64,000 nucleotides of DNA from Alphaproteobacteria bacterium (GTDB lineage Bacteria > Pseudomonadota > Alphaproteobacteria > JANQMY01). The stretch lies in the NCBI GenBank assembly GCA_028289425.1, contig JANQPL010000003.1:248001-312000 (forward strand), given 5' to 3'. A program made the position numbers and the translations under genes. Shown here piece after piece: positions 16,459 to 25,522 of the stretch. The number at the start of each line of letters is the position of its first letter. Position 1 is the first letter of the stretch. The notes beneath the pieces were generated by a model. It was not told the origin of the DNA and made no database searches. It worked only from the letters and a program-made list of their open reading frames with translations.

Positions 16459-18258
16459 ATGGCGAAAGATGTCATCCGCATTGGTGGTGCCAGTGGATAT
16501 TGGGGCGAGTCGGCCATGGCCACGCCTCAACTGTTGGAGGCCGGAAATCTCGACTACATCGTCTACGACTATTTGGCTGAGATCACCATGTCGATCATGG
16601 CACGCGCCCGGGCGAAAGACCCGACCAAAGGCTATGCCACTGACTTCATCACAGCGGTTCTCAAACCGAACCTGGTTGAGATTGCACGCCAGGGCGTGAA
16701 AATTCTAAGCAATGCCGGCGGCGTGAACCCGTCAGCCTGCGGAGAGGCAGCGCGTGCAGTCATTAAGGATCTTGGCCTCGATTTAAAAGTGGCAGTGGTG
16801 ACCGGGGACGACCTCATCGGTCGGGCCAAAGACTTGGCCGCAAACCCGCCCGCCGAGATGTTCTCGGGCGATGAATTTCCGGATGCGGACAAACTTGCCA
16901 GCATCAATGCATATTTAGGCGGGTTCCCCGTGGCAGCTGCTTTGGCGGAAGGGGCCGACATTGTCATCACCGGCCGCAGTGTGGACAGCGCCGTGACGTT
17001 AGGTGCCTGCATTCATGCCTTTGGGTGGGGACCGGAAGAGTGGGACAAACTCGCCGGCGGCAGCCTGGCCGGACACATACTCGAATGCGGCCCGCAGGCC
17101 ACGGGCGGCAATTTCACCGATTGGCAGCTGGTTGCGAACACGATCGAAAAGATCGGATATCCCATCGCAGAAGTTTCCGCAGATGGAAGTTTCGTGACGA
17201 CAAAGCCGGACGGCACAGGCGGTATCGTCAATGTGGGCACGGTTTCGGAACAGATGCTCTATGAAATCGGCGATCCGCAAGCCTATATGCTGCCGGACGT
17301 GGTGTGCGATTTTTCCGACGTCGAGATCGTGGAAGAAGCACCTAATCGGGTCCGGGTAAGCGGTACCAAGGGTCATCCGGCACCTGATACTTACAAGGTG
17401 AGCGCGACCTATGCGGATGGATTCCGCGGCGGTTCGGTGATGACATTCTATGGCATGGACGCCGACAAAAAGGCAGAGGCCTATACATCCGCAGCGATTG
17501 CCCGTGCCCGTAGCGCATTGCGCGCCCTCAACCTGCCCGACTTCACCGAAACCAGCGTGGAGGTCATCGGGGCGGAAAGCCAGTACGGCGCCGCCCGCCA
17601 GGTCGGCAGCGTGCGCGAAGTGGCCGTGAAAATGGCCGCCAAGCATCCGGACGCCGCCGGCATCGGCATCCTCTTGAAAGAATCCACCGGCCTCGGACTG
17701 GCCACCCCACCTGGCCTGTCAGGATTTGCCGGCGCTCGGTCGAAACCGTCGCCCGTGGTTCGGCTGTTTTCGTTTGTGATCCCGAAGAAAGACGTCCCCA
17801 TCGAGATTGATGTGGACGGCAAGACCATTCCTTTTGAAAGCTCGAAAGGTCTGGCCTTCGACCCCGCAGCTCTGGAGCGTCCGGCACCCCCGACGCAACC
17901 TGAGTCAGGCGGGTCTATGACCGAGGTGCCGCTGGTGAAACTGGCCTGGGGCCGCAGCGGTGACAAAGGTAACAAAGCCAATGTGGGGATCATTGCGCGG
18001 AAAAAGGAATACGTGCCCTACATTTGGGCGGCACTTTCAGAGAAAGCCGTCGGTGACTATTACGCCCATTTTCTGGAGGGCGACGTGCACCGCTTTTATA
18101 TGCCCGGTTCCAACGCTATCAACTTCTTGATGGACGACATTCTGGGCGGCGGTGGTATTGCCAGCTTGCGCAACGACCCGCAAGGCAAAGGCTACGCACA
18201 GCTTTTGCTTGATTATCCCATCCCGGTGCCTGCTGACATCGCGAAGGAAGTGGCGTAA
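16459..18258 (+). CDS. AtuA-like (acyclic terpene utilisation, DUF1446) protein
   Basis: A 599-residue protein with the N-terminal AtuA core (IRIGGASGYWGES at 5-17, VYDYLAEITMSIMAR, LSNAGGVNPSACG, VITGRSVDSA) and, after a Pro-rich linker near 480, a separate ferredoxin-fold-like C-terminal domain (VPLVKLAWGRSGDKGNKANVG through YAQLLLDYPIPVP). In pseudomonads AtuA is encoded with geranyl-CoA carboxylase and is needed for growth on acyclic terpenes, but its reaction is not established. Here it is the first gene of an operon with two carboxyltransferases, an acyl-CoA dehydrogenase, an enoyl-CoA hydratase and a biotin carboxylase. GAGGAA is five bases ahead of the ATG. Confidence 0.93.
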   Translation: MAKDVIRIGGASGYWGESAMATPQLLEAGNLDYIVYDYLAEITMSIMARARAKDPTKGYATDFITAVLKPNLVEIARQGVKILSNAGGVNPSACGEAARAVIKDLGLDLKVAVVTGDDLIGRAKDLAANPPAEMFSGDEFPDADKLASINAYLGGFPVAAALAEGADIVITGRSVDSAVTLGACIHAFGWGPEEWDKLAGGSLAGHILECGPQATGGNFTDWQLVANTIEKIGYPIAEVSADGSFVTTKPDGTGGIVNVGTVSEQMLYEIGDPQAYMLPDVVCDFSDVEIVEEAPNRVRVSGTKGHPAPDTYKVSATYADGFRGGSVMTFYGMDADKKAEAYTSAAIARARSALRALNLPDFTETSVEVIGAESQYGAARQVGSVREVAVKMAAKHPDAAGIGILLKESTGLGLATPPGLSGFAGARSKPSPVVRLFSFVIPKKDVPIEIDVDGKTIPFESSKGLAFDPAALERPAPPTQPESGGSMTEVPLVKLAWGRSGDKGNKANVGIIARKKEYVPYIWAALSEKAVGDYYAHFLEGDVHRFYMPGSNAINFLMDDILGGGGIASLRNDPQGKGYAQLLLDYPIPVPADIAKEVA

Positions 18259-18266
18259 GCCCCGCC

Positions 18267-19889
18267 ATGACCGTCTTCAAATCCAAGATTAATCCGAACT
18301 CGGAGAGCTTTGCGGAGAACCGCAAAGATATGCTGGAGCTCATCGCCAAGCTTGATGAGCTGAACGGGCGTGGCCCCGCGCTCTCTGAACAAAAGAAGGA
18401 AAGGTTCCGCAGCCGGGGTCAGCTGACGCCGCGCGAACGGTTGTCCCAATTGCTCGACCCGGGCATGCCGTTTCTCACCATTTGCAATGTCGCCGGCTAT
18501 TTGTTTGACGGGGCGCCGGAAGAAAAGTCCATTCCCGGCAGCACCATCATTACCGGTATCGGCTTCATCAAGGGTGTGCGCTGTATGATTGCCGTGGACG
18601 ACAGCGGTATCCGCGCCGGTGCCATGATGGGCGCGACCGGCCACAAAATCATCCGCACGCTGGAAATCGCCCGAGAAAAGAAATTGCCTTTCGTTCATTT
18701 GGTGGAAAGTGCAGGCGGCGATTTGATCAACTACCGGGTCGAAGGCTTTACACGCGGCGGCACACTGTTTGCCAATCAGGCGCGCATGAGCAAAGCCGGC
18801 GTGCCCGTGATATCAATCCTGCACGGGTCCTCAACGGCGGGCGGTGCCTACATGCCGGGCATGAGCGATTATGTGATTGCCGTGAAGGGGCGCGGGAAAG
18901 CGTTTTTGGCGGGCCCTCCCCTGCTCAAGGCCGCCACTGGAGAAATCGCGTCCGATGAAGAATTGGGTGGCGCCGAAATGCACGCCACCGTGTCCGGGCT
19001 TGCGGAATATTTGGCGGACGACGACGGCGAAGGCGTGCTGCTGGCACGCGAAGTGATCGAACGGCTCGATTGGAATTCGCGCTGCCCGACCGCGCCGGCA
19101 AGAGAGTACGCTCCGCCGGTTTATGACCCGGATGAAATCGCGGGCGTGGTGCCCGTGGATTACAAGAAGCCATACGATGTACGCGAAGTGGTCGCCCGTG
19201 TGGTGGACGGTTCCGACTTCTCCGACTTCAAGCCGCGCTACGGTGTTTCCACCGTGTGCATTCAAGCCGAAGTATATGGCCAGCGTTGCGGCATCATCGG
19301 CAATAACGGCCCCATCGATCCGGACGGGGCCACCAAAGCCACGCAGTTCATGCAGTTATGCGATCAAGCCGGCACACCGGTCGTCTTCCTTCAAAACACT
19401 ACGGGCTACATCGTCGGCAAGGAATACGAACGCGCCGGCATGATCAAACACGGATCGAAAATGATCCAGGCCGTCACGAACATCGAAGTGCCCCGCCTCA
19501 CTTTCATGATCGGCGCAAGCTTCGGCGCCGGCAATTACGGCATGTGCGGTCAAGGGTACGATCCTGATTTCATCTTTTCGTGGCCGAACACGGCAACCGG
19601 TGTCATGGGAGGCGAACAAGCGGCAAAAGTCATGTCGATCGTCGCGGAAGGCGCTGCAGAGCGCACTGGGCAGCCCGTCGACCGCGAAGCCCTCGACAAG
19701 CAAGAAGCCTTCTTGGTCGATCACTACAACAAACAAGCGGGCGGCTTCTATACATCCGGCTACATGATGGATGACGGCATGATCGACCCACGCGATACCC
19801 GAAAGACCCTCGGCTTCCTTCTGGAAACAGTATGGGAAGCCAAACACCGCGAAGTGCGCCCCAACAGCTTCGGCGTCGCGCGCATGTGA
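18267..19889 (+). CDS. Acyl-CoA carboxylase carboxyltransferase (beta) subunit, copy 1
   Basis: A 540-residue carboxyltransferase of the methylcrotonyl-/geranyl-/propionyl-CoA carboxylase type, which moves CO2 from carboxybiotin to an acyl-CoA. Family blocks are RGQLTPRERL near residue 50, STAGGAYMPGMSDYVI near 190 (acyl-CoA oxyanion site), GIIGNNGPIDPDGATKATQF near 350, NTTGYIVGKEYERAGMIKHG, and GASFGAGNYGMCG followed by NTATGVMGGEQAA. It starts 8 bp after the AtuA-like gene. The next gene is a close full-length paralogue, while only one biotin-carrying subunit is present downstream, so the two beta subunits may share it, give different substrate ranges, or form a mixed hexamer. Confidence 0.93.
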   Translation: MTVFKSKINPNSESFAENRKDMLELIAKLDELNGRGPALSEQKKERFRSRGQLTPRERLSQLLDPGMPFLTICNVAGYLFDGAPEEKSIPGSTIITGIGFIKGVRCMIAVDDSGIRAGAMMGATGHKIIRTLEIAREKKLPFVHLVESAGGDLINYRVEGFTRGGTLFANQARMSKAGVPVISILHGSSTAGGAYMPGMSDYVIAVKGRGKAFLAGPPLLKAATGEIASDEELGGAEMHATVSGLAEYLADDDGEGVLLAREVIERLDWNSRCPTAPAREYAPPVYDPDEIAGVVPVDYKKPYDVREVVARVVDGSDFSDFKPRYGVSTVCIQAEVYGQRCGIIGNNGPIDPDGATKATQFMQLCDQAGTPVVFLQNTTGYIVGKEYERAGMIKHGSKMIQAVTNIEVPRLTFMIGASFGAGNYGMCGQGYDPDFIFSWPNTATGVMGGEQAAKVMSIVAEGAAERTGQPVDREALDKQEAFLVDHYNKQAGGFYTSGYMMDDGMIDPRDTRKTLGFLLETVWEAKHREVRPNSFGVARM

Positions 19890-19899
19890 GAGCAAAACC

Positions 19900-21525
19900 A
19901 TGGCAGTGTTTCAAACCAAAATCGACATAAACTCGGCCGCATTTGCGGAAAATCGTTCGGATATGCTGGCACTGATTGATCAGCTCCGCGAGCTGAACAA
20001 TCGGGCGGAAAAAGTATCCGAAAAACGGCGCGCCCGATTTGAAGAACGCGGTCAGTTGACGCCGCGGGAACGGCTCCACCGCATTCTCGATCCGGGCATG
20101 CCGTTTCTCGAACTGCACAATCTTGCCAACTACTTGGTGCAAGACACCGACCGGGACACAAGCCTGCCCGGCGCCAGTTCCATCGCCGGCATCGGCTTCA
20201 TCAGCGGCGTGCGCTGTATGATCGTGTCGGACGACAGCGGGATCAATGCGGGCGCCGCGACGCCCAAAACATTTGTCAAAGTCATCGATTGCCAAAAGAT
20301 CGCCCTCGACAAAAAACTGCCCTTTGTCCATCTGGTGGAAAGCGCCGGCGCCAATCTCGTGAAATACGAGGTGGAACACTGGGCCTATGGCGGCGAAAGC
20401 TTCTTTATGCTGGCAAGATTAAGTGCGGCCGGCGTTCCCACCATCGTGGTTTTGCATGGACCGTCGACGGCGGGCGGCGCTTACATGCCCGGCATGAGCG
20501 ATTATGTGATCGGCATTAAAGGTCGCGGCAGCGCTGCGCTGGGCGGCGCCGCCTTGGTGCGCGCCGCGACGGGCGAAGTGTCGACCGATGAGGAGTTGGG
20601 CGGTGCAGAAATGCATGCCTCCACCACTGGCCTGGTGGAGTATCTCGCCGAAGACGATACCCAAGGGCTAGTGATGGCGCGGGATCTGGTGCGCCGCCTT
20701 GATTGGAACACACATTGCCACCACCCGGAAAAGCAAGTGGATTACGATCCGCCCAAATACGATATCGAAGACTTGGTGGGCGTGGTGCCGACGGACTACC
20801 GGAAACCCTATGACGTGCACGAAGTGATCGCGCGCATAGTGGATGGGTCGGATTTTGTGGATTTCAAACCCCGCTTCGGACCGTCAACGATCTGTGTCCA
20901 AGCCGAAATCTTCGGCCATGCGGTGGGCATCATCGGCAATAATGGACCCATCGATCCTGCAGGCGCAAACAAGGCAACCCACTTCTTCCAGCTCTGCGAT
21001 CAGGCGAACACGCCCATCGTGTTTCTCAACAACACGACCGGCTACATGGTGGGCAAGGAATACGAACAGGGCGGCATGATCAAACACGGATCGAAAATGA
21101 TCCAAGCCGTCTCGAACCTCCGTGTGCCGAAGATTACGCTCTACATCGGCGCCAGTTTCGGTGCCGGCAATTACGGTATGTGCGGGCTTTCCTACAAGCC
21201 TGACTTTCTGTTTGCCTGGCCCAACGCCACCACCGGCGTGATGGGTGGCGAACAGGCGGCCCGAACCATGACTCAAGTCATGACCCTCGCCGCCCAGCGG
21301 CGGGGGCAAGACATTGACGAAAGCGCCTTCGCCGATCAAGAGAAACAGATCATCGATATTTTCGATTCCCAATCCGACGCCTTCTACACATCGGGCCGCA
21401 TGCTGGACCAAGGAGTCATCGACCCCCGCGACACACGCAAAGTGGTCGGCTTCTGCCTGGAAACCTGTTGGGAAGCCAAGCACCGGACTGTCCAGCCGAA
21501 CGCCTTCGGCATCGCACGGGCCTGA
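19900..21525 (+). CDS. Acyl-CoA carboxylase carboxyltransferase (beta) subunit, copy 2
   Basis: A 541-residue paralogue of the preceding gene, alignable end to end: both open with a V-F-x-x-K-I-x-x-N-S pattern, share RGQLTPRERL, STAGGAYMPGMSDYVI, GIIGNNGPIDP and NTTGY-V-GKEYE, and end with KH-R-V-PN-FG-AR. All catalytic blocks are intact, so it is not a decaying copy. Differences gather around residues 70-110 and 230-290, regions where acyl-CoA specificity could differ. It starts 10 bp after copy 1 and 10 bp before the acyl-CoA dehydrogenase. Confidence 0.93.
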   Translation: MAVFQTKIDINSAAFAENRSDMLALIDQLRELNNRAEKVSEKRRARFEERGQLTPRERLHRILDPGMPFLELHNLANYLVQDTDRDTSLPGASSIAGIGFISGVRCMIVSDDSGINAGAATPKTFVKVIDCQKIALDKKLPFVHLVESAGANLVKYEVEHWAYGGESFFMLARLSAAGVPTIVVLHGPSTAGGAYMPGMSDYVIGIKGRGSAALGGAALVRAATGEVSTDEELGGAEMHASTTGLVEYLAEDDTQGLVMARDLVRRLDWNTHCHHPEKQVDYDPPKYDIEDLVGVVPTDYRKPYDVHEVIARIVDGSDFVDFKPRFGPSTICVQAEIFGHAVGIIGNNGPIDPAGANKATHFFQLCDQANTPIVFLNNTTGYMVGKEYEQGGMIKHGSKMIQAVSNLRVPKITLYIGASFGAGNYGMCGLSYKPDFLFAWPNATTGVMGGEQAARTMTQVMTLAAQRRGQDIDESAFADQEKQIIDIFDSQSDAFYTSGRMLDQGVIDPRDTRKVVGFCLETCWEAKHRTVQPNAFGIARA

Positions 21526-21534
21526 GGAGCGATC

Positions 21535-22677
21535 ATGCGAAACCCCTTCGAAACCGAAGAACGCCGCGCCTTTCGCGAGTCCGTCCGCAAGCTGGTGGAA
21601 ACGGAGATCAAACCCTATTGCGACCAATGGGACGAAGAAGGATCGATCCCCCGTGAACTTCACGAAAAAGTCGGCGCGCTGGGGGCCTTCGGCTTCGGCA
21701 TCGACGAAAAATACGGCGGTCTTGGCTTTGACGACTGCTTCATGCGCGTGGCTTACGGCGAGGAGCTGGCCATGTGCGGTGCCAACGGCGTTCCGGCGGC
21801 GCTGGGCGGCCGGTCGATCTCACTTGCGCCAATTCAGAGCCTGGCATCCGAAGAGATAAAGCAACGGGTGTTGCCGGAGGTTGTCGCGGGACGCAAAGGA
21901 TCGTGCCTTGCCATCACAGAGCCGGGCGGCGGCTCCGATGTGGCCAACATGCAAACCAAAGCCCACAAAGACGGTAACCATTGGGTGATCAATGGATCGA
22001 AGACCTTCATCACCGGATCGATCTACGGCGACTACTTTGTTGTCGGTGCACGCACCGGCGGCGAAGGCCTGAAGGGCATCTCCCTCTTCTTTATTGAAAA
22101 AGGCACGCCGGGTTTCACCCTCACCCCACTCGACCGAAAAATGGGGTGGTGGTGTTCCGATCAAGCCACGTTGTACTTTGACGATTGCCAGGTGCCCGCC
22201 GAGAACCTTATGGGCGAGGAAAACGAAGGATTCCTCGCCATCATGGAAAACTTCAATCTGGAGCGGGTCGCCCTGATCGCCCAAGCGCTGGGCATGATGA
22301 AAATGTGCTTGGCTGAAAGCATCGATTGGGCCCAAGAACGCAAAACATTCGGCAAACCATTGGTGCAACATCAAGTGATCCGCCACAAGATCGCCGAGAT
22401 GTCCGCCCGCATTGACGTTGTCGAAGCCTATCTCAACCAAATCTGTTTCGAGGTGAACGAGGGCAACATGCCGGTGGCGGAAATCTGTAAGGCGAAATTC
22501 TTCAGCACCAAGGCACTCGAATATGTGGCCAGCGAAGCCATGCAGATCTTCGGCGGCGCTGCCTATCTGCGCGGCAACTTGGTGGAACGCGCCTATCGGG
22601 AAGTGAAAGTGGTCGCCATTGGCGGCGGCTCCGAAGAAATCATGCGGGACCTGGCGGTCCGGCAAATGGGACTGTAG
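21535..22677 (+). CDS. Acyl-CoA dehydrogenase (AtuD/citronellyl-CoA dehydrogenase-like)
   Basis: A 380-residue FAD-dependent acyl-CoA dehydrogenase. The substrate/FAD signature is CLAITEPGGGSDVANMQTKA (about 122-141), the FAD segment is FITGS, and the C-terminal signature region is MQIFGGAAYLRGNLVERAYREVK followed by IGGGSEEIMRD. The usual Y-E-G-T stretch with the catalytic Glu is replaced by G-G-G-S, as in subfamilies that place the base on another helix and often accept branched or bulky acyl chains. Within the operon it would make the alpha,beta-unsaturated acyl-CoA that the carboxylase acts on. Confidence 0.92.
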   Translation: MRNPFETEERRAFRESVRKLVETEIKPYCDQWDEEGSIPRELHEKVGALGAFGFGIDEKYGGLGFDDCFMRVAYGEELAMCGANGVPAALGGRSISLAPIQSLASEEIKQRVLPEVVAGRKGSCLAITEPGGGSDVANMQTKAHKDGNHWVINGSKTFITGSIYGDYFVVGARTGGEGLKGISLFFIEKGTPGFTLTPLDRKMGWWCSDQATLYFDDCQVPAENLMGEENEGFLAIMENFNLERVALIAQALGMMKMCLAESIDWAQERKTFGKPLVQHQVIRHKIAEMSARIDVVEAYLNQICFEVNEGNMPVAEICKAKFFSTKALEYVASEAMQIFGGAAYLRGNLVERAYREVKVVAIGGGSEEIMRDLAVRQMGL

Positions 22678-22698
22678 ACCACATCTGAGGAAACGATC

Positions 22699-23511
22699 AT
22701 GCCAAATCTACCGTCTACGGAATATGTCTTGACCGATTTTGACGCCGGCTGGCTGACGATTTGGTTTAATCGGCCGGAAGCGCGCAATGCTCTGTCGTCG
22801 GAACTTACGGACGACTTGCGCGCCGTACTGGACGCCGTGAGGGACGACCGAACCGTGCGGGGAATCACATTGCGCGGCAAAGGCGGCGTGTTTTGTGCGG
22901 GCGGTGATCTGAAGGGCTTCAAATCCAATTTCCAGGGCGGTGTTCAATCCGTAGCGGATGTGGCGGCCACAAGCCGGCAAGGCGGCGAACTGTTCGGCAT
23001 GATCAACACCATGCCGCAAGTGGTCGTCATGCTGGTGGAAGGCGCTGCCATGGCCGGCGGTCTGGGCATCGTTTGTACCGGCGATGTGGTCGTCGTCACC
23101 GAGGACGCCAAATTCGCCCTTACGGAAACCACGCTGGGTATTCCGCCCGCACAAATCGCGCCCTTTGTGGTGCAGCGCTTGGGCATGACCGTCTCTCGCC
23201 GGCTCATGCTGACAGCGGCGCGATTTACCGGAGCCGATGCGGGAAATCTAGGCCTCGCCGATTTTGTCGCCAAGGATGTGGCCGACATGGAACGGATCGA
23301 GGCCGATATCCGCAAACAAGTGATGAAATGCGCGCCCGGCGCCAATGCCGTGACCAAAGAGATCGTTTTGGCGGCCCCCAAACTGGAACGGGATGCCATG
23401 CTCGACCTGGCCGCGAAGGGATTTGCGGAATGCATGTTGGGTGACGAAGGCAAAGAAGGTGTGGCGGCCTTTCTCGAAAAACGCAAACCGAATTGGACAC
23501 AACAAGCATGA
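22699..23511 (+). CDS. Enoyl-CoA hydratase (AtuE-like)
   Basis: A 270-residue crotonase-fold protein with oxyanion-hole segments GKGGVFCAGGDLKGF (about 56-70) and VEGAAMAGGLGIVCTGDVVVV (about 113-133), the downstream acidic stretch FALTETTLGIPPAQIAPF, and the C-terminal EKRKPNW typical of hydratases. In atu and liu pathways this step hydrates the glutaconyl-type product of the carboxylase, and its place next to the carboxylase genes suits an isohexenylglutaconyl-CoA or methylglutaconyl-CoA hydratase. The TGA overlaps the ATG of the next gene (ATGA). Confidence 0.9.
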   Translation: MPNLPSTEYVLTDFDAGWLTIWFNRPEARNALSSELTDDLRAVLDAVRDDRTVRGITLRGKGGVFCAGGDLKGFKSNFQGGVQSVADVAATSRQGGELFGMINTMPQVVVMLVEGAAMAGGLGIVCTGDVVVVTEDAKFALTETTLGIPPAQIAPFVVQRLGMTVSRRLMLTAARFTGADAGNLGLADFVAKDVADMERIEADIRKQVMKCAPGANAVTKEIVLAAPKLERDAMLDLAAKGFAECMLGDEGKEGVAAFLEKRKPNWTQQA

Positions 23512-25508
23512 GCAGCTCATTTCGCAGCATACTGATCGCCAATCGCGGGGAAATAGCCGTCCGTGTTATCCGAACGGCCCAAAGCCTAGGCTACCGGACG
23601 ATCGCGGTTTATTCCGAGGCAGATGCGGAAGCCCCCCATGTGCAACTGGCCGACGAAGCCATGCTGATCGGGCCGCCCCCGGTCGGTGAGTCCTACTTAG
23701 ACATGGATCGCATACTGAAGGCGGCAAAAGACTCCGGCGCTGAAGCCGTTCATCCGGGTTATGGCTTTCTGTCTGAAAACGCCGACTTTGCACGCGCTTG
23801 CGATAAGGCAGGGCTCGTCTTCATTGGACCTACCGCCGACGCCATCGACCTGATGGGCAACAAGGCTGCCGCCAAACGGCGCATGATTGAGGCGAGCGTG
23901 CCTTGCGTGCCCGGCTATGAAGGCAAGGACCAAGATGACGCCACACTGACGGCGGCGGCCAATGATATCGGCTATCCGCTGATGGTGAAAGCAGCCGCCG
24001 GCGGTGGGGGGCGCGGCATGCGTCTTGTGGGGAAAGCCGACGATTTGGCGAACGCCATCTCCACGGCTCGTTCGGAAGCGGAAAACGCTTTCGGCTCAGG
24101 CGAGCTTATTCTCGAAAAGGCGATCATCCGGCCACGCCACGTGGAAGTTCAAGTGTTCGCCGACACCCACGGTAACACCATTCATTTGGGCGAGCGGGAT
24201 TGTTCGGTGCAGCGCCGCCACCAAAAGGTGGTCGAAGAAGCGCCCTGCCCGGTCATGACCGATGATTTGCGGGCGCGCATGGGGGCCGCGGCCGTGGACG
24301 CGGCCAAGAGCATCGATTATCGCGGTGCCGGGACTGTCGAGTTTCTTTTGGATGAAAGCGGTGAGTTTTATTTTCTGGAAATGAACACACGGCTGCAGGT
24401 GGAACATCCGGTGACGGAAATGATCACCGGGCTTGATTTGGTCGCTCTGCAAATTCAAGTCGCCCAAGGTCAACCGTTGGGCCTGAACCAAGAGGACATC
24501 ACCCTTAACGGACATGCCATCGAGGTTCGTCTTTACGCAGAAGATCCCGCGCAAGACTTTCTGCCCGTTACCGGCAAGGTCGATCTTTGGTCACCGGCGG
24601 TCGGCGATGGCGTTCGCATCGATGGTGGCATCGCCACAGGGCTTGAGATTTCAACCTTCTATGACCCGATGGTGGCCAAGGTTATTGCGTGGGGGAACTC
24701 GCGCGAAACAGCGCGCCATCGATTAATCGATGCGCTCAAGGAAACAATCCTATTCGGCTCCACGACGAACAAAAAGTTTTTGATCGATGTACTTGAGAAA
24801 GACTCGTTTGCGGCGGGCCAAGCCACCACGGCGTTTATTGGTGCTGAGTTTACCGATGCCGACCTATCCGACGGCAATCCCGGGTTGACGGAAGCAGCGA
24901 TCGCCGCCGTGCTACAATACACGCTCGAGAGCGAAGCCGCCTTTGCCAACAGCGTCGCCGTGTCGCCTGAACTGATGGATTGGTCCAGCACCAATGCGCT
25001 GGTGACGCGCTATCAATATGCCTTCGGCGAAATCCTGTTCGACCTCACGGTGTCCCCCGACGGCGCCGGGGCTTATCAGGTCTCCGACGGAGAGACGGCC
25101 CTGCACGTTGATCTGTTAGACATCGATGACGAGGAAGCACGCCTGGGCGTTGATGGCAAACGCATCACCGTCTTCTTCCACGAACAGTCTAACGGCCAAC
25201 TCTACATTTCCGTTGAGGGGCGTAGCCTGTTCTTCCGCAACCGGATAGCTTTTGCGGGCGCGGCGGAAGAAGAAGGCGCGGGCGGCGGCCGCATTGTGGC
25301 ACCCATGCATGGGGCGTTGTTGGAAGTGCTCGTGAAGGAAGGCGATGCGGTTACCAAGGGTACGCGCTTGGCCGTGCTGGAAGCCATGAAAATGCAACAT
25401 GACATTCTGGCCGAGGTGGACGGCACAGTGTCCAACATCGCCGCCGAGGCGGGTAAACAAGTCGCCGCCGATGACTTGCTGATTGAAATAGAGGTTTCCG
25501 AGGAATAG
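23508..25508 (+). CDS. Acyl-CoA carboxylase alpha subunit (biotin carboxylase + biotin carrier)
   Basis: A 666-residue biotin-dependent subunit. The N-terminal biotin carboxylase domain shows ILIANRGEIAVRVIRTA, the ATP-grasp loop KAAAGGGGRGMR near 165, and FLEMNTRLQVEHPVTE near 293. The middle is a carboxyltransferase-interaction domain, and the last 75 residues are a biotinyl-lipoyl domain with the biotinylated Lys in EAMKM near residue 630. The ATG at 23508 overlaps the previous stop; an upstream TTG is unlikely. It must serve one or both of the two carboxyltransferase subunits encoded upstream, the usual AtuC/AtuF or MccB/MccA relation. Confidence 0.95.
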   Translation: MSSSFRSILIANRGEIAVRVIRTAQSLGYRTIAVYSEADAEAPHVQLADEAMLIGPPPVGESYLDMDRILKAAKDSGAEAVHPGYGFLSENADFARACDKAGLVFIGPTADAIDLMGNKAAAKRRMIEASVPCVPGYEGKDQDDATLTAAANDIGYPLMVKAAAGGGGRGMRLVGKADDLANAISTARSEAENAFGSGELILEKAIIRPRHVEVQVFADTHGNTIHLGERDCSVQRRHQKVVEEAPCPVMTDDLRARMGAAAVDAAKSIDYRGAGTVEFLLDESGEFYFLEMNTRLQVEHPVTEMITGLDLVALQIQVAQGQPLGLNQEDITLNGHAIEVRLYAEDPAQDFLPVTGKVDLWSPAVGDGVRIDGGIATGLEISTFYDPMVAKVIAWGNSRETARHRLIDALKETILFGSTTNKKFLIDVLEKDSFAAGQATTAFIGAEFTDADLSDGNPGLTEAAIAAVLQYTLESEAAFANSVAVSPELMDWSSTNALVTRYQYAFGEILFDLTVSPDGAGAYQVSDGETALHVDLLDIDDEEARLGVDGKRITVFFHEQSNGQLYISVEGRSLFFRNRIAFAGAAEEEGAGGGRIVAPMHGALLEVLVKEGDAVTKGTRLAVLEAMKMQHDILAEVDGTVSNIAAEAGKQVAADDLLIEIEVSEE

Positions 25509-25522
25509 GAGGAGGAAAGACT

